From the NCBI GenBank assembly GCA_029248405.1, contig JAQWJJ010000005.1, forward strand, positions 1 through 58,071: 58,071 nucleotides of DNA, given 5' to 3'. The DNA comes from Flavobacteriaceae bacterium. GTDB lineage: Bacteria; Bacteroidota; Bacteroidia; Flavobacteriales; Flavobacteriaceae. Under the pieces are notes generated by a model. It was not told where the DNA came from. It searched no databases and worked only from the letters and a program-made list of their open reading frames with translations. Of the stretch, positions 20,055 to 28,374 are shown one piece after another. The translations under genes were made by a program, and so were the position numbers. Positions within the stretch are counted from its first letter, which is position 1. Each line of letters starts with the position of its first letter.

Positions 20055-20981
20055 ATGATGAATCTAGACCAAAATTTACATAAATATCTGAATCGTCAGA
20101 GCTCAAAAGATGAAAAAGCGGCGCTCCAAGAAGATGAAGCCTACGCAGATTATCTCAAAATTGCAACACGCGCATCTGCTTTAGACCTCAAGGGTTTCAA
20201 AGACACGGACAACTGGCACAAGATCAAAGCGCACATCACTAAAAATTCTGTACAGAAAAAAGGCCGGATGATCCGCCTTAAGAACATGAGAGTCAACCAA
20301 AGCAAACTTTGGCGCGTTGCGGCAATTCTCGTTATGGTCTTTGGCACTTATTTCTTCCTGACCTTCTCCGACACCACAATCACTACCCTGGCCGGCAAGC
20401 ATGAAAATTGGGCCATGCCAGATGGGTCTAAAATCACATTCAATGCGGTTTCTCAGGCGACTTATAATCGGCATGATTGGGATGAAGATAGGCGATTGAC
20501 TTTAAAGGGCGAAGCCTACTTTGACGTGGTCAAAGGCGGCTCGTTTACCGTAGAGACCAACTTGGGGAACGTAAGGGTTTTAGGTACAGAATTTAATGTC
20601 CTTGCACGAGGCGAGCATTTTCGTGTGGCCTGCTATGAAGGTTCAGTAGAAGTCACGGTCCAAAACACCGCCACAATAATCAAAGCCGGGCAAGGCCTAG
20701 TGCTGAAAAGCAGCGGACTAGAAATGATGGTATTGGAGGATACAGCACCAGGTTGGTTGCGCGGAGAAAGCAGTTTTGATCAAGAGCCACTTGCTGATGT
20801 TTTGGAAGAACTCAGCAGGCAGTATGGCCTCTCAATAGATCAAAATCAAATACCCGAAGAGCAATTTACAGGAAGCTTTTCTCACGACAATTTGAGACAC
20901 GCCTTAACTGCAGTTTGTGCGCCATTTAATTTGAAATTTACAATTACTGAAAAACAGGTCACAATTCATGCGGCTGAATAA
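20055..20981 (+). CDS. FecR-type anti-sigma factor
   Basis: A 308-residue inner-membrane regulator. The N-terminal 80 or so residues are cytoplasmic and would hold the sigma factor. One membrane helix follows (WRVAAILVMVFGTYFFLTF, about 86-104). The periplasmic FecR domain contains ENWAMPDGSKITFNA, GEAYFDVVKGGSFTV and VRVLGTEFNVLA. The C-terminal portion (DQEPLADVLEELSRQYGLSI) resembles the small secretin/STN-like domain usual in Bacteroidota FecR. It lies 41 bases after the sigma gene and overlaps the receptor gene by 14 bases, so the three genes form one operon. Confidence 0.93.
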   Translation: MMNLDQNLHKYLNRQSSKDEKAALQEDEAYADYLKIATRASALDLKGFKDTDNWHKIKAHITKNSVQKKGRMIRLKNMRVNQSKLWRVAAILVMVFGTYFFLTFSDTTITTLAGKHENWAMPDGSKITFNAVSQATYNRHDWDEDRRLTLKGEAYFDVVKGGSFTVETNLGNVRVLGTEFNVLARGEHFRVACYEGSVEVTVQNTATIIKAGQGLVLKSSGLEMMVLEDTAPGWLRGESSFDQEPLADVLEELSRQYGLSIDQNQIPEEQFTGSFSHDNLRHALTAVCAPFNLKFTITEKQVTIHAAE

Positions 20982-23526
20982 TTTTGATCATCTCATCAAG
21001 TATTTATGCAATGGCTTCATTAGTCTCTGCTCGGTCTTTGTGATGCATGGTCAAGAACCACCTCAGCAAACTCTAGTGGACTATATGGCCTCATTGGAAA
21101 CCCAGTTTGACGTCAAGTTTTCCTACCGAACAAAAGATGTACTCAATAAAAACATCGCTGCACCCAAGGGCCTCAATACACTTGACCACCACCTGACATA
21201 TTTACGACAAAAAAGCCATCTGAGCGCCTTGCGCGTGGATGACCGCTACATCAGTTTGGTGTTGATGGCTCCCAAAAAAAATGCTTATTGCGGGCAACTC
21301 GTAGATGCCCAGACCGGCGAACCTCTTGTGGGCGCAAGCGTCCAAATCGTTGGATCCATTTATGGGACAACGACAAATATTTATGGTCAATTTTCGATTG
21401 ATGCTTTAAAGGGCCATCAGATCATGATGACCTACTTGGGGCATGAACCAATTTTGGTCAATAGCGAAAGCCTCACGCCTGGGTCATGTCCTGTGTTTCT
21501 GGCCAAGGAAAACCCAACAAATCTCGAAGCAGTCACCATCGGTCGATTTTTTGCAACGGGGATGAGACAGCGTGGGCAAGGGAACTTCTCTATCGATACC
21601 GAATCTTTTGGGCTTCTCCCTGGACAAACTCAAAATGATGCCCTATGGTTTGCTCAAGCCTTACCTGGCGTTGAGAGCATTAATGAAACCGTCTCAACAA
21701 TTAACATCAGAGGTGGTGCTAACGATGAAAACTACATCAGTTGGGAAGGCATCAGGATGTATCAGTATGGGCACTTCTTTGGCATGATCTCAGCCTTTAA
21801 TCCTTTTTTGAGTACCGAACTTGACCTCTACCGATCTGGCAGTCCAGGACAGTATCACAATTATATTTCAGGCGCCATAAACATCCACAGTAGTGATGTC
21901 CTGCCCCAAAAAACCAGATACTCTTACAACGCCAATTTACTGGATACTCATTTGGCCGTAGACATGCGCGCCAGCGATAAATTAGGCATCAAAATTGCCG
22001 GACGCACCTCTATCAACCGATGGCTGACCACTCCAATTTACGATAGTTATTTCGAGCGGATGTTTCAGGACACTGAAATCAATAACAATCAAAACAACAG
22101 CGATTATGGTCAAGTTGATTTTGATGAACAGTTTTCTTTTTTCGATTTTGGGGGTAAATTGATTTATCAACCCAAAGAGACCACGCAAGTCAAATTCGTT
22201 TTTATGGTCATTGCGAACAATTTTGAATTTACAGAATCCTTACCTCAAGTGGCTAAGACCAATCAATTAGAACAAAAATCAAATCTTGCGGGGGTTTCGC
22301 TCTTCCATCGTTGGAATAAATGGCATAAAACATCTGCAAAAGCGTCAATCAATCACTACGATATCGTGGCCACCAATCAAGACCTTTTCAGCAGTCAAAT
22401 TCTCGGACAAGACAATGAAGTACTCGATTTGGATACTCATATCACCCATGACTTTTGGGCGAGCGACCATAACAGATTCAGCACGACCTACAATTTCTCT
22501 GAATTGGGTGTGAGCAATAGACAGGAAGTCAATAGCCCGCTATTTTTCTCGCGCAAGAAAGATGTTTTGCGCATCCATAGGCTACACCAGCAATGGGATT
22601 ATCGCAGCCAAAACCAATTGCTCAAGATCAAATTATCAGCACGTGTCAGCCACTATTCTAAGCTGAAAAAAACCTTATTGGAACCATCAGGAAAAATAGA
22701 GTACACACTCAACCGTAGGCATACCCTCTCGACATCCTTTGAACACCGTCATCAAGTATTGGGCCAGCGCGTAGATTTACAAAGTGATTTTTTAGGTGTT
22801 GAAAAAAGGCGATGGACTCTGACCGCAGCAGGCCAAGAGCCCATTCGCCAAGGGAGTCAAATGAGCATAGGCTGGCATTATCAAAAGTCTGGAATGGTCT
22901 TGAGTCTTGATGCCTTCTCAAAAAACATCACGGAACTGAGTGCCCAAAGTCAATTATTTCAAAACCAATATCAGTTCAGTAAGGCCATTGGTGCCTATAG
23001 CGTTACGGGCGTTGAATGTGCTTTACAAAAAAACTGGCATCCCTTCACCGCTTGGATGGGTTACACTTGGAGCAAAAACAACTACAACTTTGACCGCTTT
23101 GTCCCTGCTGTGTTTCCCAGCAATCTAGACATCAGACACCAACTCAAATGGGCCCTCAATGCCGAATTCGAAAATTTGAAATTGTCATTAGGTGGCCATT
23201 GGCATGCGGGATTGCCTTATACTGCGGCCACAGGAACTGTCGATGGGAATAGCGCAGAGGGCTACACAGTCGTTTATGCCACACCCAATCAAGAAAGGCT
23301 CTCCGCATACGTAAGACTAGATTGTTCTGCTGCATACAGTTGGTGGAGCAAACAAAATACAAAATACACGTTTAATGTCGGGTTAATTAATTTCATGGGG
23401 CAAGAGAATGTATTGTCTCAACGCTATTTTGCAGCACCCAATCAAGACCAAACATTAGCCATTAATAGGGTACAAAGAAAAGGGCTGAGTTTGACGCCCA
23501 ACGCCTCTGTGACCATCAATTGGTAA
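20968..23526 (+). CDS. TonB-dependent receptor with STN signalling domain
   Basis: An 852-residue outer-membrane receptor. After a signal segment comes an STN domain (about 35-95; TLVDYMASLETQFDVKFSYR), which in FecA-like receptors touches the anti-sigma factor. Next is a carboxypeptidase-regulatory-like domain (about 108-180; GQLVDAQTGEPLVGASVQI), then a plug (ALPGVESINETVSTINIRGG and SGAINIHSSD) and a beta barrel ending in aromatic W (NASVTINW). The STN domain fits its sigma/FecR neighbours. No SusD partner is nearby, so it may bind a siderophore, peptide or other small ligand. The substrate cannot be told from sequence. It converges on argS with a gap of only five bases. Confidence 0.92.
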   Translation: MRLNNFDHLIKYLCNGFISLCSVFVMHGQEPPQQTLVDYMASLETQFDVKFSYRTKDVLNKNIAAPKGLNTLDHHLTYLRQKSHLSALRVDDRYISLVLMAPKKNAYCGQLVDAQTGEPLVGASVQIVGSIYGTTTNIYGQFSIDALKGHQIMMTYLGHEPILVNSESLTPGSCPVFLAKENPTNLEAVTIGRFFATGMRQRGQGNFSIDTESFGLLPGQTQNDALWFAQALPGVESINETVSTINIRGGANDENYISWEGIRMYQYGHFFGMISAFNPFLSTELDLYRSGSPGQYHNYISGAINIHSSDVLPQKTRYSYNANLLDTHLAVDMRASDKLGIKIAGRTSINRWLTTPIYDSYFERMFQDTEINNNQNNSDYGQVDFDEQFSFFDFGGKLIYQPKETTQVKFVFMVIANNFEFTESLPQVAKTNQLEQKSNLAGVSLFHRWNKWHKTSAKASINHYDIVATNQDLFSSQILGQDNEVLDLDTHITHDFWASDHNRFSTTYNFSELGVSNRQEVNSPLFFSRKKDVLRIHRLHQQWDYRSQNQLLKIKLSARVSHYSKLKKTLLEPSGKIEYTLNRRHTLSTSFEHRHQVLGQRVDLQSDFLGVEKRRWTLTAAGQEPIRQGSQMSIGWHYQKSGMVLSLDAFSKNITELSAQSQLFQNQYQFSKAIGAYSVTGVECALQKNWHPFTAWMGYTWSKNNYNFDRFVPAVFPSNLDIRHQLKWALNAEFENLKLSLGGHWHAGLPYTAATGTVDGNSAEGYTVVYATPNQERLSAYVRLDCSAAYSWWSKQNTKYTFNVGLINFMGQENVLSQRYFAAPNQDQTLAINRVQRKGLSLTPNASVTINW

Positions 23527-23531
23527 CAGTA

Positions 23532-25307
23532 TTACATTCTATCCGGAACCTGTATCCCTAAAAGTGAACAGCTGGACTTGATCACCTGAGCAACAGCATC
23601 ACATAGCGCAATTCTGAATGTTGTTTCAGGTCCAACCTCTGTGGTCAAAATGGGCACATTTTGATAAAAAGAATTAAACTCCTTGACCAATTCATAAGTA
23701 TAATTAGCAATTAAAGCCGGACTGTATTGATGCGCCGCTTCTTGGATTTTTTGTGGAAATCCTTGTAAGAGCTTTAAAACTGATTTTTCCTTTTCCTGTA
23801 ACTTGAGGTTGTGGTCATATTGGGGTAAATCGACTGCTTTGGCCTTTCGCGCAATAGACTGAATCCGCGCATAAGTATATTGGATAAATGGGCCGGTATT
23901 ACCCTGAAAATCAACACTTTCCTTTGGGTCGAATAAAATTCTTTTTTTAGGATCAACCTTCAAGATATAATACTTCAAGGCGCCAAGGCCAATTTCTTCA
24001 AATAAGGTTGTTTTTTGCGCCTCCGTGAGGTCATCAATTTTGCCTAAGCCTGTGGCAATTTCACGTGCTGTATCTTGCATCTGATCGATCAGATCATCGG
24101 CATCAACCACAGTACCTTCACGTGATTTCATTTTGCCTGAAGGCAAATCAACCATACCGTAACTAAGATGAAACAGATGTTGCGCCCAGGGATAACCTAA
24201 TTTACTCAAAATCAAGAATAAAACCTTAAAATGATAGTCCTGCTCATTGCCCACAGTATAAATCATCCCTGTGATGTTAGGATAATCGATGGCCCTTTGA
24301 ATTGCGGTACCAATATCTTGGGTCATATAAACTGAGGTGCCATCGCTGCGCAAAACCAATTTATGGTCTAAACCATCTTCGGTCAAGTCGCACCAAACGG
24401 ATCCATCTTCTTTCTGATAAAATACATTTCTATCAAGTCCCTCTTGAATATGATCCTTACCAAGTAAATAGGTATTGCTCTCGTAGTAGTTGTGGTCAAA
24501 ATCAACACCAAGTTTCTTGTATGTTGCAGCAAATCCCTCATAGACCCATTGGTTCATCTCAGACCACAGGGCCACGACCTCTTGGTCTCCTGCTTCCCAC
24601 AAACGAAGTAATTCTTGTGCCTCTTTTATGGCAGGTGCTTGGCGCGCAGCGTCTTCCTCTGAATGCCCTTGGGCGATGAGTTGTTTGACTTGTTCTTTAT
24701 ACTTTTGATCAAAAATCACGTAATAGTTGCCCACCAATTTGTCGCCTTTCAAATTAGTGTTTTGCGGCGTCTGTCCATTACCAAAATGCCGCCAGGCCCA
24801 CATGCTTTTGCAAATATGAATACCACGATCGTTAATGATCTGAGTCTTATACACCGTTTTTCCAGAAGCCTTTAGGATCTCGGCGACCGAGAAACCCAAT
24901 AGGTTATTCCGTATATGGCCCAGATGGAGCGGCTTATTTGTATTTGGTGAAGAATATTCTACCATCACAGCACCCCCGTCAGGATTGGCCCAACCGAAAC
25001 GACTATAGTCGTTTACGGCATCAAAAGCATCAATAAAATGGGCGTCATTAAACGTTAAATTGAGAAAACCCTTAACCACATTAAAGCCTTGTACCTCTTC
25101 AAGCGATGCAGTCAAAAACTCACCTATGGCAGTACCTATAGCCACTGGATTGCCCTTAATCAAACGAAGCATTGGAAATATGACAACAGTAAGGTCTCCT
25201 TCAAAATCTTTACGCGTGGTCTGAAACTCAACACGCTCTAAGGTTTGGCCATACAGTTCATTCACTGCCTCAATTATATACTGTTTTAACTTATCTTCTA
25301 AAGACAT
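23532..25307 (-). CDS. argS: Arginyl-tRNA synthetase
   Basis: Class I synthetase that charges tRNA-Arg. The 591-residue chain (from ATG 25307, MSLEDKLKQYI) has the HIGH motif in KPLHLGHIRNNLLG and the KMSKS counterpart GKMKSREGTVV. The C-terminal DALR-type anticodon domain is present (GPFIQYTYARIQSIARKA onward). An upstream start at 25328 is disfavoured because a TAnnTTTG element overlaps it. Confidence 0.97.
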   Translation of the reverse strand: MSLEDKLKQYIIEAVNELYGQTLERVEFQTTRKDFEGDLTVVIFPMLRLIKGNPVAIGTAIGEFLTASLEEVQGFNVVKGFLNLTFNDAHFIDAFDAVNDYSRFGWANPDGGAVMVEYSSPNTNKPLHLGHIRNNLLGFSVAEILKASGKTVYKTQIINDRGIHICKSMWAWRHFGNGQTPQNTNLKGDKLVGNYYVIFDQKYKEQVKQLIAQGHSEEDAARQAPAIKEAQELLRLWEAGDQEVVALWSEMNQWVYEGFAATYKKLGVDFDHNYYESNTYLLGKDHIQEGLDRNVFYQKEDGSVWCDLTEDGLDHKLVLRSDGTSVYMTQDIGTAIQRAIDYPNITGMIYTVGNEQDYHFKVLFLILSKLGYPWAQHLFHLSYGMVDLPSGKMKSREGTVVDADDLIDQMQDTAREIATGLGKIDDLTEAQKTTLFEEIGLGALKYYILKVDPKKRILFDPKESVDFQGNTGPFIQYTYARIQSIARKAKAVDLPQYDHNLKLQEKEKSVLKLLQGFPQKIQEAAHQYSPALIANYTYELVKEFNSFYQNVPILTTEVGPETTFRIALCDAVAQVIKSSCSLLGIQVPDRM

Positions 25308-25325
25308 TTCATGAAAATTGAAGGG

Positions 25326-25333
25326 CAAAGATA
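25326..25333 (-). promoter_or_regulatory. Probable -7 element for argS
   Basis: Minus-strand TATCTTTG lies 18 bases before ATG 25307. The nearest TTG is further upstream than usual (27-base spacer). Confidence 0.45.
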
Positions 25334-25389
25334 CGCCAAAATTATGGTACGAAGCATGAGCAAATCTTGTGTGTGGAGACCAAACACCT

Positions 25390-26322
25390 CTACCCCTTTG
25401 GCAAGAATACCTCTGCCATCATGCATCGGGCACTGCCTCCACCACAAGTTTCTATGGTAGTCAAGTCGCAATCTAAAATGAACCCATGACCAGATAAAGC
25501 AGCAATTTGATCTTCTGTCAATGCATTTTTTGCCGAGGCACTCATCACGATATATCGTTGGTCATTTGCGCCAATGACCTGAAGCATATTCCCGGCAAAT
25601 TGGTGCATTTGTGCTTCGGATATGACAATGACTTCTTTCTTACTTTCACGCAAATGCCGCAACAAATTTTTTCGTTCGCTTGGGGCGTCAATGGCCTCAA
25701 GGCAAATCACACAAAAACGTTCTCCCAAACACATCAAGACATTAGTGTGGTAAATGGGCAAGCGCTGTTGACCAACGTCCTGAAAAGCGTAAAACAAAAC
25801 AGGATCCATTTCAAAATCCTCGCAAAACTCAATAAATAAATCCTCATCCGCTCGAGAAGACAAGGCACAATAGGCTTTGCCATTGACCCGATCCAAAATC
25901 ATACTGCCCGTGCCTTCAAGATAAACCTCAACGTCCTCTGCCGAGGTGTAATCCATTACATTAGAGATAGTAAAGCCCTGTTCTTCAACTTTTTCCAATA
26001 CAGACTCGCGGCGCTCTCGCCTGCGGTTTTTTGCAAACATAGGATACAAAACGGCTTGCCCATCCTGATGAAAACTGACCCAATTATTTGGAAAAACAGA
26101 ATCAGGCGTGTCGAATTTGGCTTCATCCTGCACCACGATAACCTCTACCCCTTTACCTCTTAATAAGCCTACCATTGCATCAAATTCTGCCTGTGCCCGA
26201 TGCGTTATTTCTAACGGCCCAGCTTTAAGCCCTTCTTGAAAATAATTATTAACGGCGGTTTCTTCGTTCATGCGGAAGACTGCGGGTCGGATCATTAACA
26301 GCGTGCTGGTGATTTGTGTCAT
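25390..26322 (-). CDS. ctlX: CtlX-type citrulline/arginine-related hydrolase (amidinotransferase fold)
   Basis: A 310-residue member of the guanidino-group-modifying (amidinotransferase/deiminase) fold, most like the CtlX citrulline-utilisation group. Visible motifs are the N-terminal MIRPAVFRMNEETAVNNYF, FPNNWVSFHQDG with VLYPMFAKNRRRERR, EGTGSMILDR, and the C-terminal GGGSARCMMAEVFLP, whose Cys would be the nucleophile. The exact substrate is inferred from resemblance only; deiminase or citrulline hydrolysis are the options. It is followed by argS, and a second enzyme of the same fold lies 1.1 kb upstream. Confidence 0.85.
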   Translation of the reverse strand: MTQITSTLLMIRPAVFRMNEETAVNNYFQEGLKAGPLEITHRAQAEFDAMVGLLRGKGVEVIVVQDEAKFDTPDSVFPNNWVSFHQDGQAVLYPMFAKNRRRERRESVLEKVEEQGFTISNVMDYTSAEDVEVYLEGTGSMILDRVNGKAYCALSSRADEDLFIEFCEDFEMDPVLFYAFQDVGQQRLPIYHTNVLMCLGERFCVICLEAIDAPSERKNLLRHLRESKKEVIVISEAQMHQFAGNMLQVIGANDQRYIVMSASAKNALTEDQIAALSGHGFILDCDLTTIETCGGGSARCMMAEVFLPKG

Positions 26323-26638
26323 AGTGGTAGTTCAAGAGGACAAAAATACTAGTTTTAGTGCCAATTCTGAATAATGGTTCATAAAATGATTTGAATCCTG
26401 TAGTCAATAGGACTCAAGATTCAAGCCTTTGAACCAAAACATTGAAGCACAAAATAATAGTCCTCAATTGCATGGCAAAAGCAATAGAACACAAAATAGA
26501 CCTCTTGATATAATTTTTTTTACGAAATTCGCCTGAACAAAGAACCACGTCGACTTCGTATGAAGGGTCACTAGGATGCCTTTATTAGAGAAAATGACTA
26601 TTTCTTGATTTTTAACAGCAACAACCAAACCAACAACC
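26323..26638. other. Intergenic region between divergent ctlX and the methyltransferase gene
   Basis: 316 bases. Apart from one TAnnTTTG element facing ctlX (26341-26348), I see no coding frame of note, no strong hairpin and no repeat. The plus-strand start at 26639 is preceded by a CAAC-rich leader. Confidence 0.6.
26341..26348 (-). promoter_or_regulatory. Possible -7 element for ctlX
   Basis: Minus-strand TATTTTTG, 18 bases before the ctlX ATG. No TTG at standard spacing. Confidence 0.4.
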
Positions 26639-27397
26639 ATGGCATTAGGAGAAGAATTTGAAAAACAAGGTGTATGGCTCTTTAAATACCGCAGCAATCT
26701 ACCAATCATTATTTTACTTTTGGGGTATGGCCTTTATATCTACAAAGAATATCATCCCGAAGCCTACTTTTTGCAAGGTGAAGATCTTGCAATGGAAGCC
26801 TGTTATGAGTGGATTTGTCTTGGGATATGTTTTATTGGTCTTGTGATCAGAGCGTATACGGTAGGGCACACGCCAAGATTCACATCAGGGAGGAATACAG
26901 ACGAGCAAGTGGCTGAAACTTTGAATACAACAGGTCTTTACTCAACCCTAAGACACCCTCTTTATCTTGGAAATTTTCTGATGTGGCTGGGTGTAGGCAT
27001 GCTGACCGGTCATGTATGGTTCATCATTTCATTCATTCTATTTTATTGGTTGTATTATGAGCGCATCATGTATGCCGAGGAGCAATTCTTGACCCGAAAG
27101 TTTGGCCAAGCCTATATTGACTGGGCTGAGGGCGTCCCAGCGTTCATTCCTTCTTTCAAAAATTTCAAGAAACCAAGTCTGCCGTTCAGCTGGAAGAAAG
27201 TACTCAAGAAAGAAAAAAACGGTTTATTTGCCATGTTCCTGCTCTTTGCGTTATTTGACGCCACAGGAGAGTATATCCACGGCACTGATCATTACAATAT
27301 GTTTTTGATTTATGGCTGTCTGGGCACAGGCGTTGCCTATATCATACTCAAGTTCTTAAAGAAAAAAACAACCCTTTTGGATCAAGAAGGTCGCTAG
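26639..27397 (+). CDS. Isoprenylcysteine carboxyl methyltransferase-family membrane protein
   Basis: A 252-residue membrane protein. The core carries the ICMT/phospholipid-methyltransferase pattern: GLYSTLRHPLYLGNFLMWLG for SAM binding, then YERIMYAEEQFLTRKFGQ with the paired glutamates, and YIDWAEGVPAFIP. Membrane segments lie at about 23-37, 62-75, 115-140 and, beyond the core, two more near 200-245. Bacteria lack prenylated proteins, so the acceptor is probably a lipid, lipid A phosphate or small thiol; I cannot tell which. Its stop is nine bases from the stop of a convergent gene. Confidence 0.85.
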   Translation: MALGEEFEKQGVWLFKYRSNLPIIILLLGYGLYIYKEYHPEAYFLQGEDLAMEACYEWICLGICFIGLVIRAYTVGHTPRFTSGRNTDEQVAETLNTTGLYSTLRHPLYLGNFLMWLGVGMLTGHVWFIISFILFYWLYYERIMYAEEQFLTRKFGQAYIDWAEGVPAFIPSFKNFKKPSLPFSWKKVLKKEKNGLFAMFLLFALFDATGEYIHGTDHYNMFLIYGCLGTGVAYIILKFLKKKTTLLDQEGR

Positions 27398-27406
27398 CAG
27401 AATGGG

Positions 27407-28324
27407 TTAGTCGCGGTACAAGGGCATTGTACTGCAACGCAAGAGTCCCTCTTGTTTCGCAATTTCGGCGTAGGGCACCTTCTCTACAGTAAATCCTTGG
27501 TTTTTCAGCCATTCGTTCAATCGGGTGAATTTTTGTTCTGTCACGACCACATTTGGGGCAATTGAAAATACATTGCAATTCATGGCGTACATCTCTTCTT
27601 TACTCACATGAAATAGATGCTCAGGACCAAAAAAATCAACCAGCCATTGGTACTCTTGATCAATGAGAAACCCCTCTTTATGAATTAGGGCCTTACCCAA
27701 ACCTAATGGCTGAAAACAGCAGTCTAAGTGTAATGCATTTTCACGGGGATCAAAATTAGATTTCTTGAGCGAAAAGGAAACAACTTTCTTATGCGGAAAT
27801 AAAGACTGTAAGTGGTCCACAGCAATCATATTTGTTCTTGCGGTAATGTATTTGCGGTAATCTCTGTCCTTAAAGGTACCGACAAAAATATATTCTCCCC
27901 AAGGCATGACATCGCCGCCCTCGATATGGGCCTCCTCTGGAAAATAAATAATGTCTTCCTGTGGCACCTGTTTGATCACGGCATCTAAAGCGTCGATTTC
28001 ATTAGAACGATCTTCTAAAATATTGGCTATAACCAGCTTGTTTTCAATAACAAACGCAATATCACGCGCAAAAATTTGATTGTAATTTTTAATGATTTCT
28101 GGCCGATAAACTTTGACTTGATAACGCTCAAAAACGTCCGCCAAAGCTTCCATCTCGCGAACCATATCCTCTTCTAAAGGATAGGTGCCGGCCTTAATGT
28201 GTTCTGCTGACTTTGGGTCGTATGCATCTTGCAACTTTGGTGTAGGACCATTGCTCAAGGCTGAACCTAGAACGACAGAGCGCAGCCGACCGACTTCATC
28301 ATTAATGTTTAGCTTCAGTGACAT
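27407..28324 (-). CDS. Amidinotransferase / dimethylarginine dimethylaminohydrolase-family protein
   Basis: A 305-residue enzyme of the guanidino-modifying fold, from ATG 28324 (MSLKLNINDEVGRLRSVVLG). The active-site pattern is present: FARDIAFVIENKLVIAN, the acidic EGGDVMPWG, the histidine in LHLDCCFQPLG and a near-terminal cysteine in LLRCSTMPLYRD. The family covers arginine deiminase, dimethylargininase and glycine amidinotransferase, and the sequence alone does not choose between them. A TTG start 18 bases upstream is possible but less likely. It sits between gltA and the ICMT-like gene. Confidence 0.85.
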   Translation of the reverse strand: MSLKLNINDEVGRLRSVVLGSALSNGPTPKLQDAYDPKSAEHIKAGTYPLEEDMVREMEALADVFERYQVKVYRPEIIKNYNQIFARDIAFVIENKLVIANILEDRSNEIDALDAVIKQVPQEDIIYFPEEAHIEGGDVMPWGEYIFVGTFKDRDYRKYITARTNMIAVDHLQSLFPHKKVVSFSLKKSNFDPRENALHLDCCFQPLGLGKALIHKEGFLIDQEYQWLVDFFGPEHLFHVSKEEMYAMNCNVFSIAPNVVVTEQKFTRLNEWLKNQGFTVEKVPYAEIAKQEGLLRCSTMPLYRD

Positions 28325-28361
28325 AAGTGTATTGATAAGCAACTTCGACAGAGGTCTCCCC

Positions 28362-28369
28362 CAAAGGTA
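28362..28369 (-). promoter_or_regulatory. Possible -7 element for the amidinotransferase-family gene
   Basis: Minus-strand TACCTTTG in the short gap after gltA, 37 bases before ATG 28324. The -33 region would lie inside gltA and is not conserved. Confidence 0.4.
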
Positions 28370-28374
28370 GTGAT

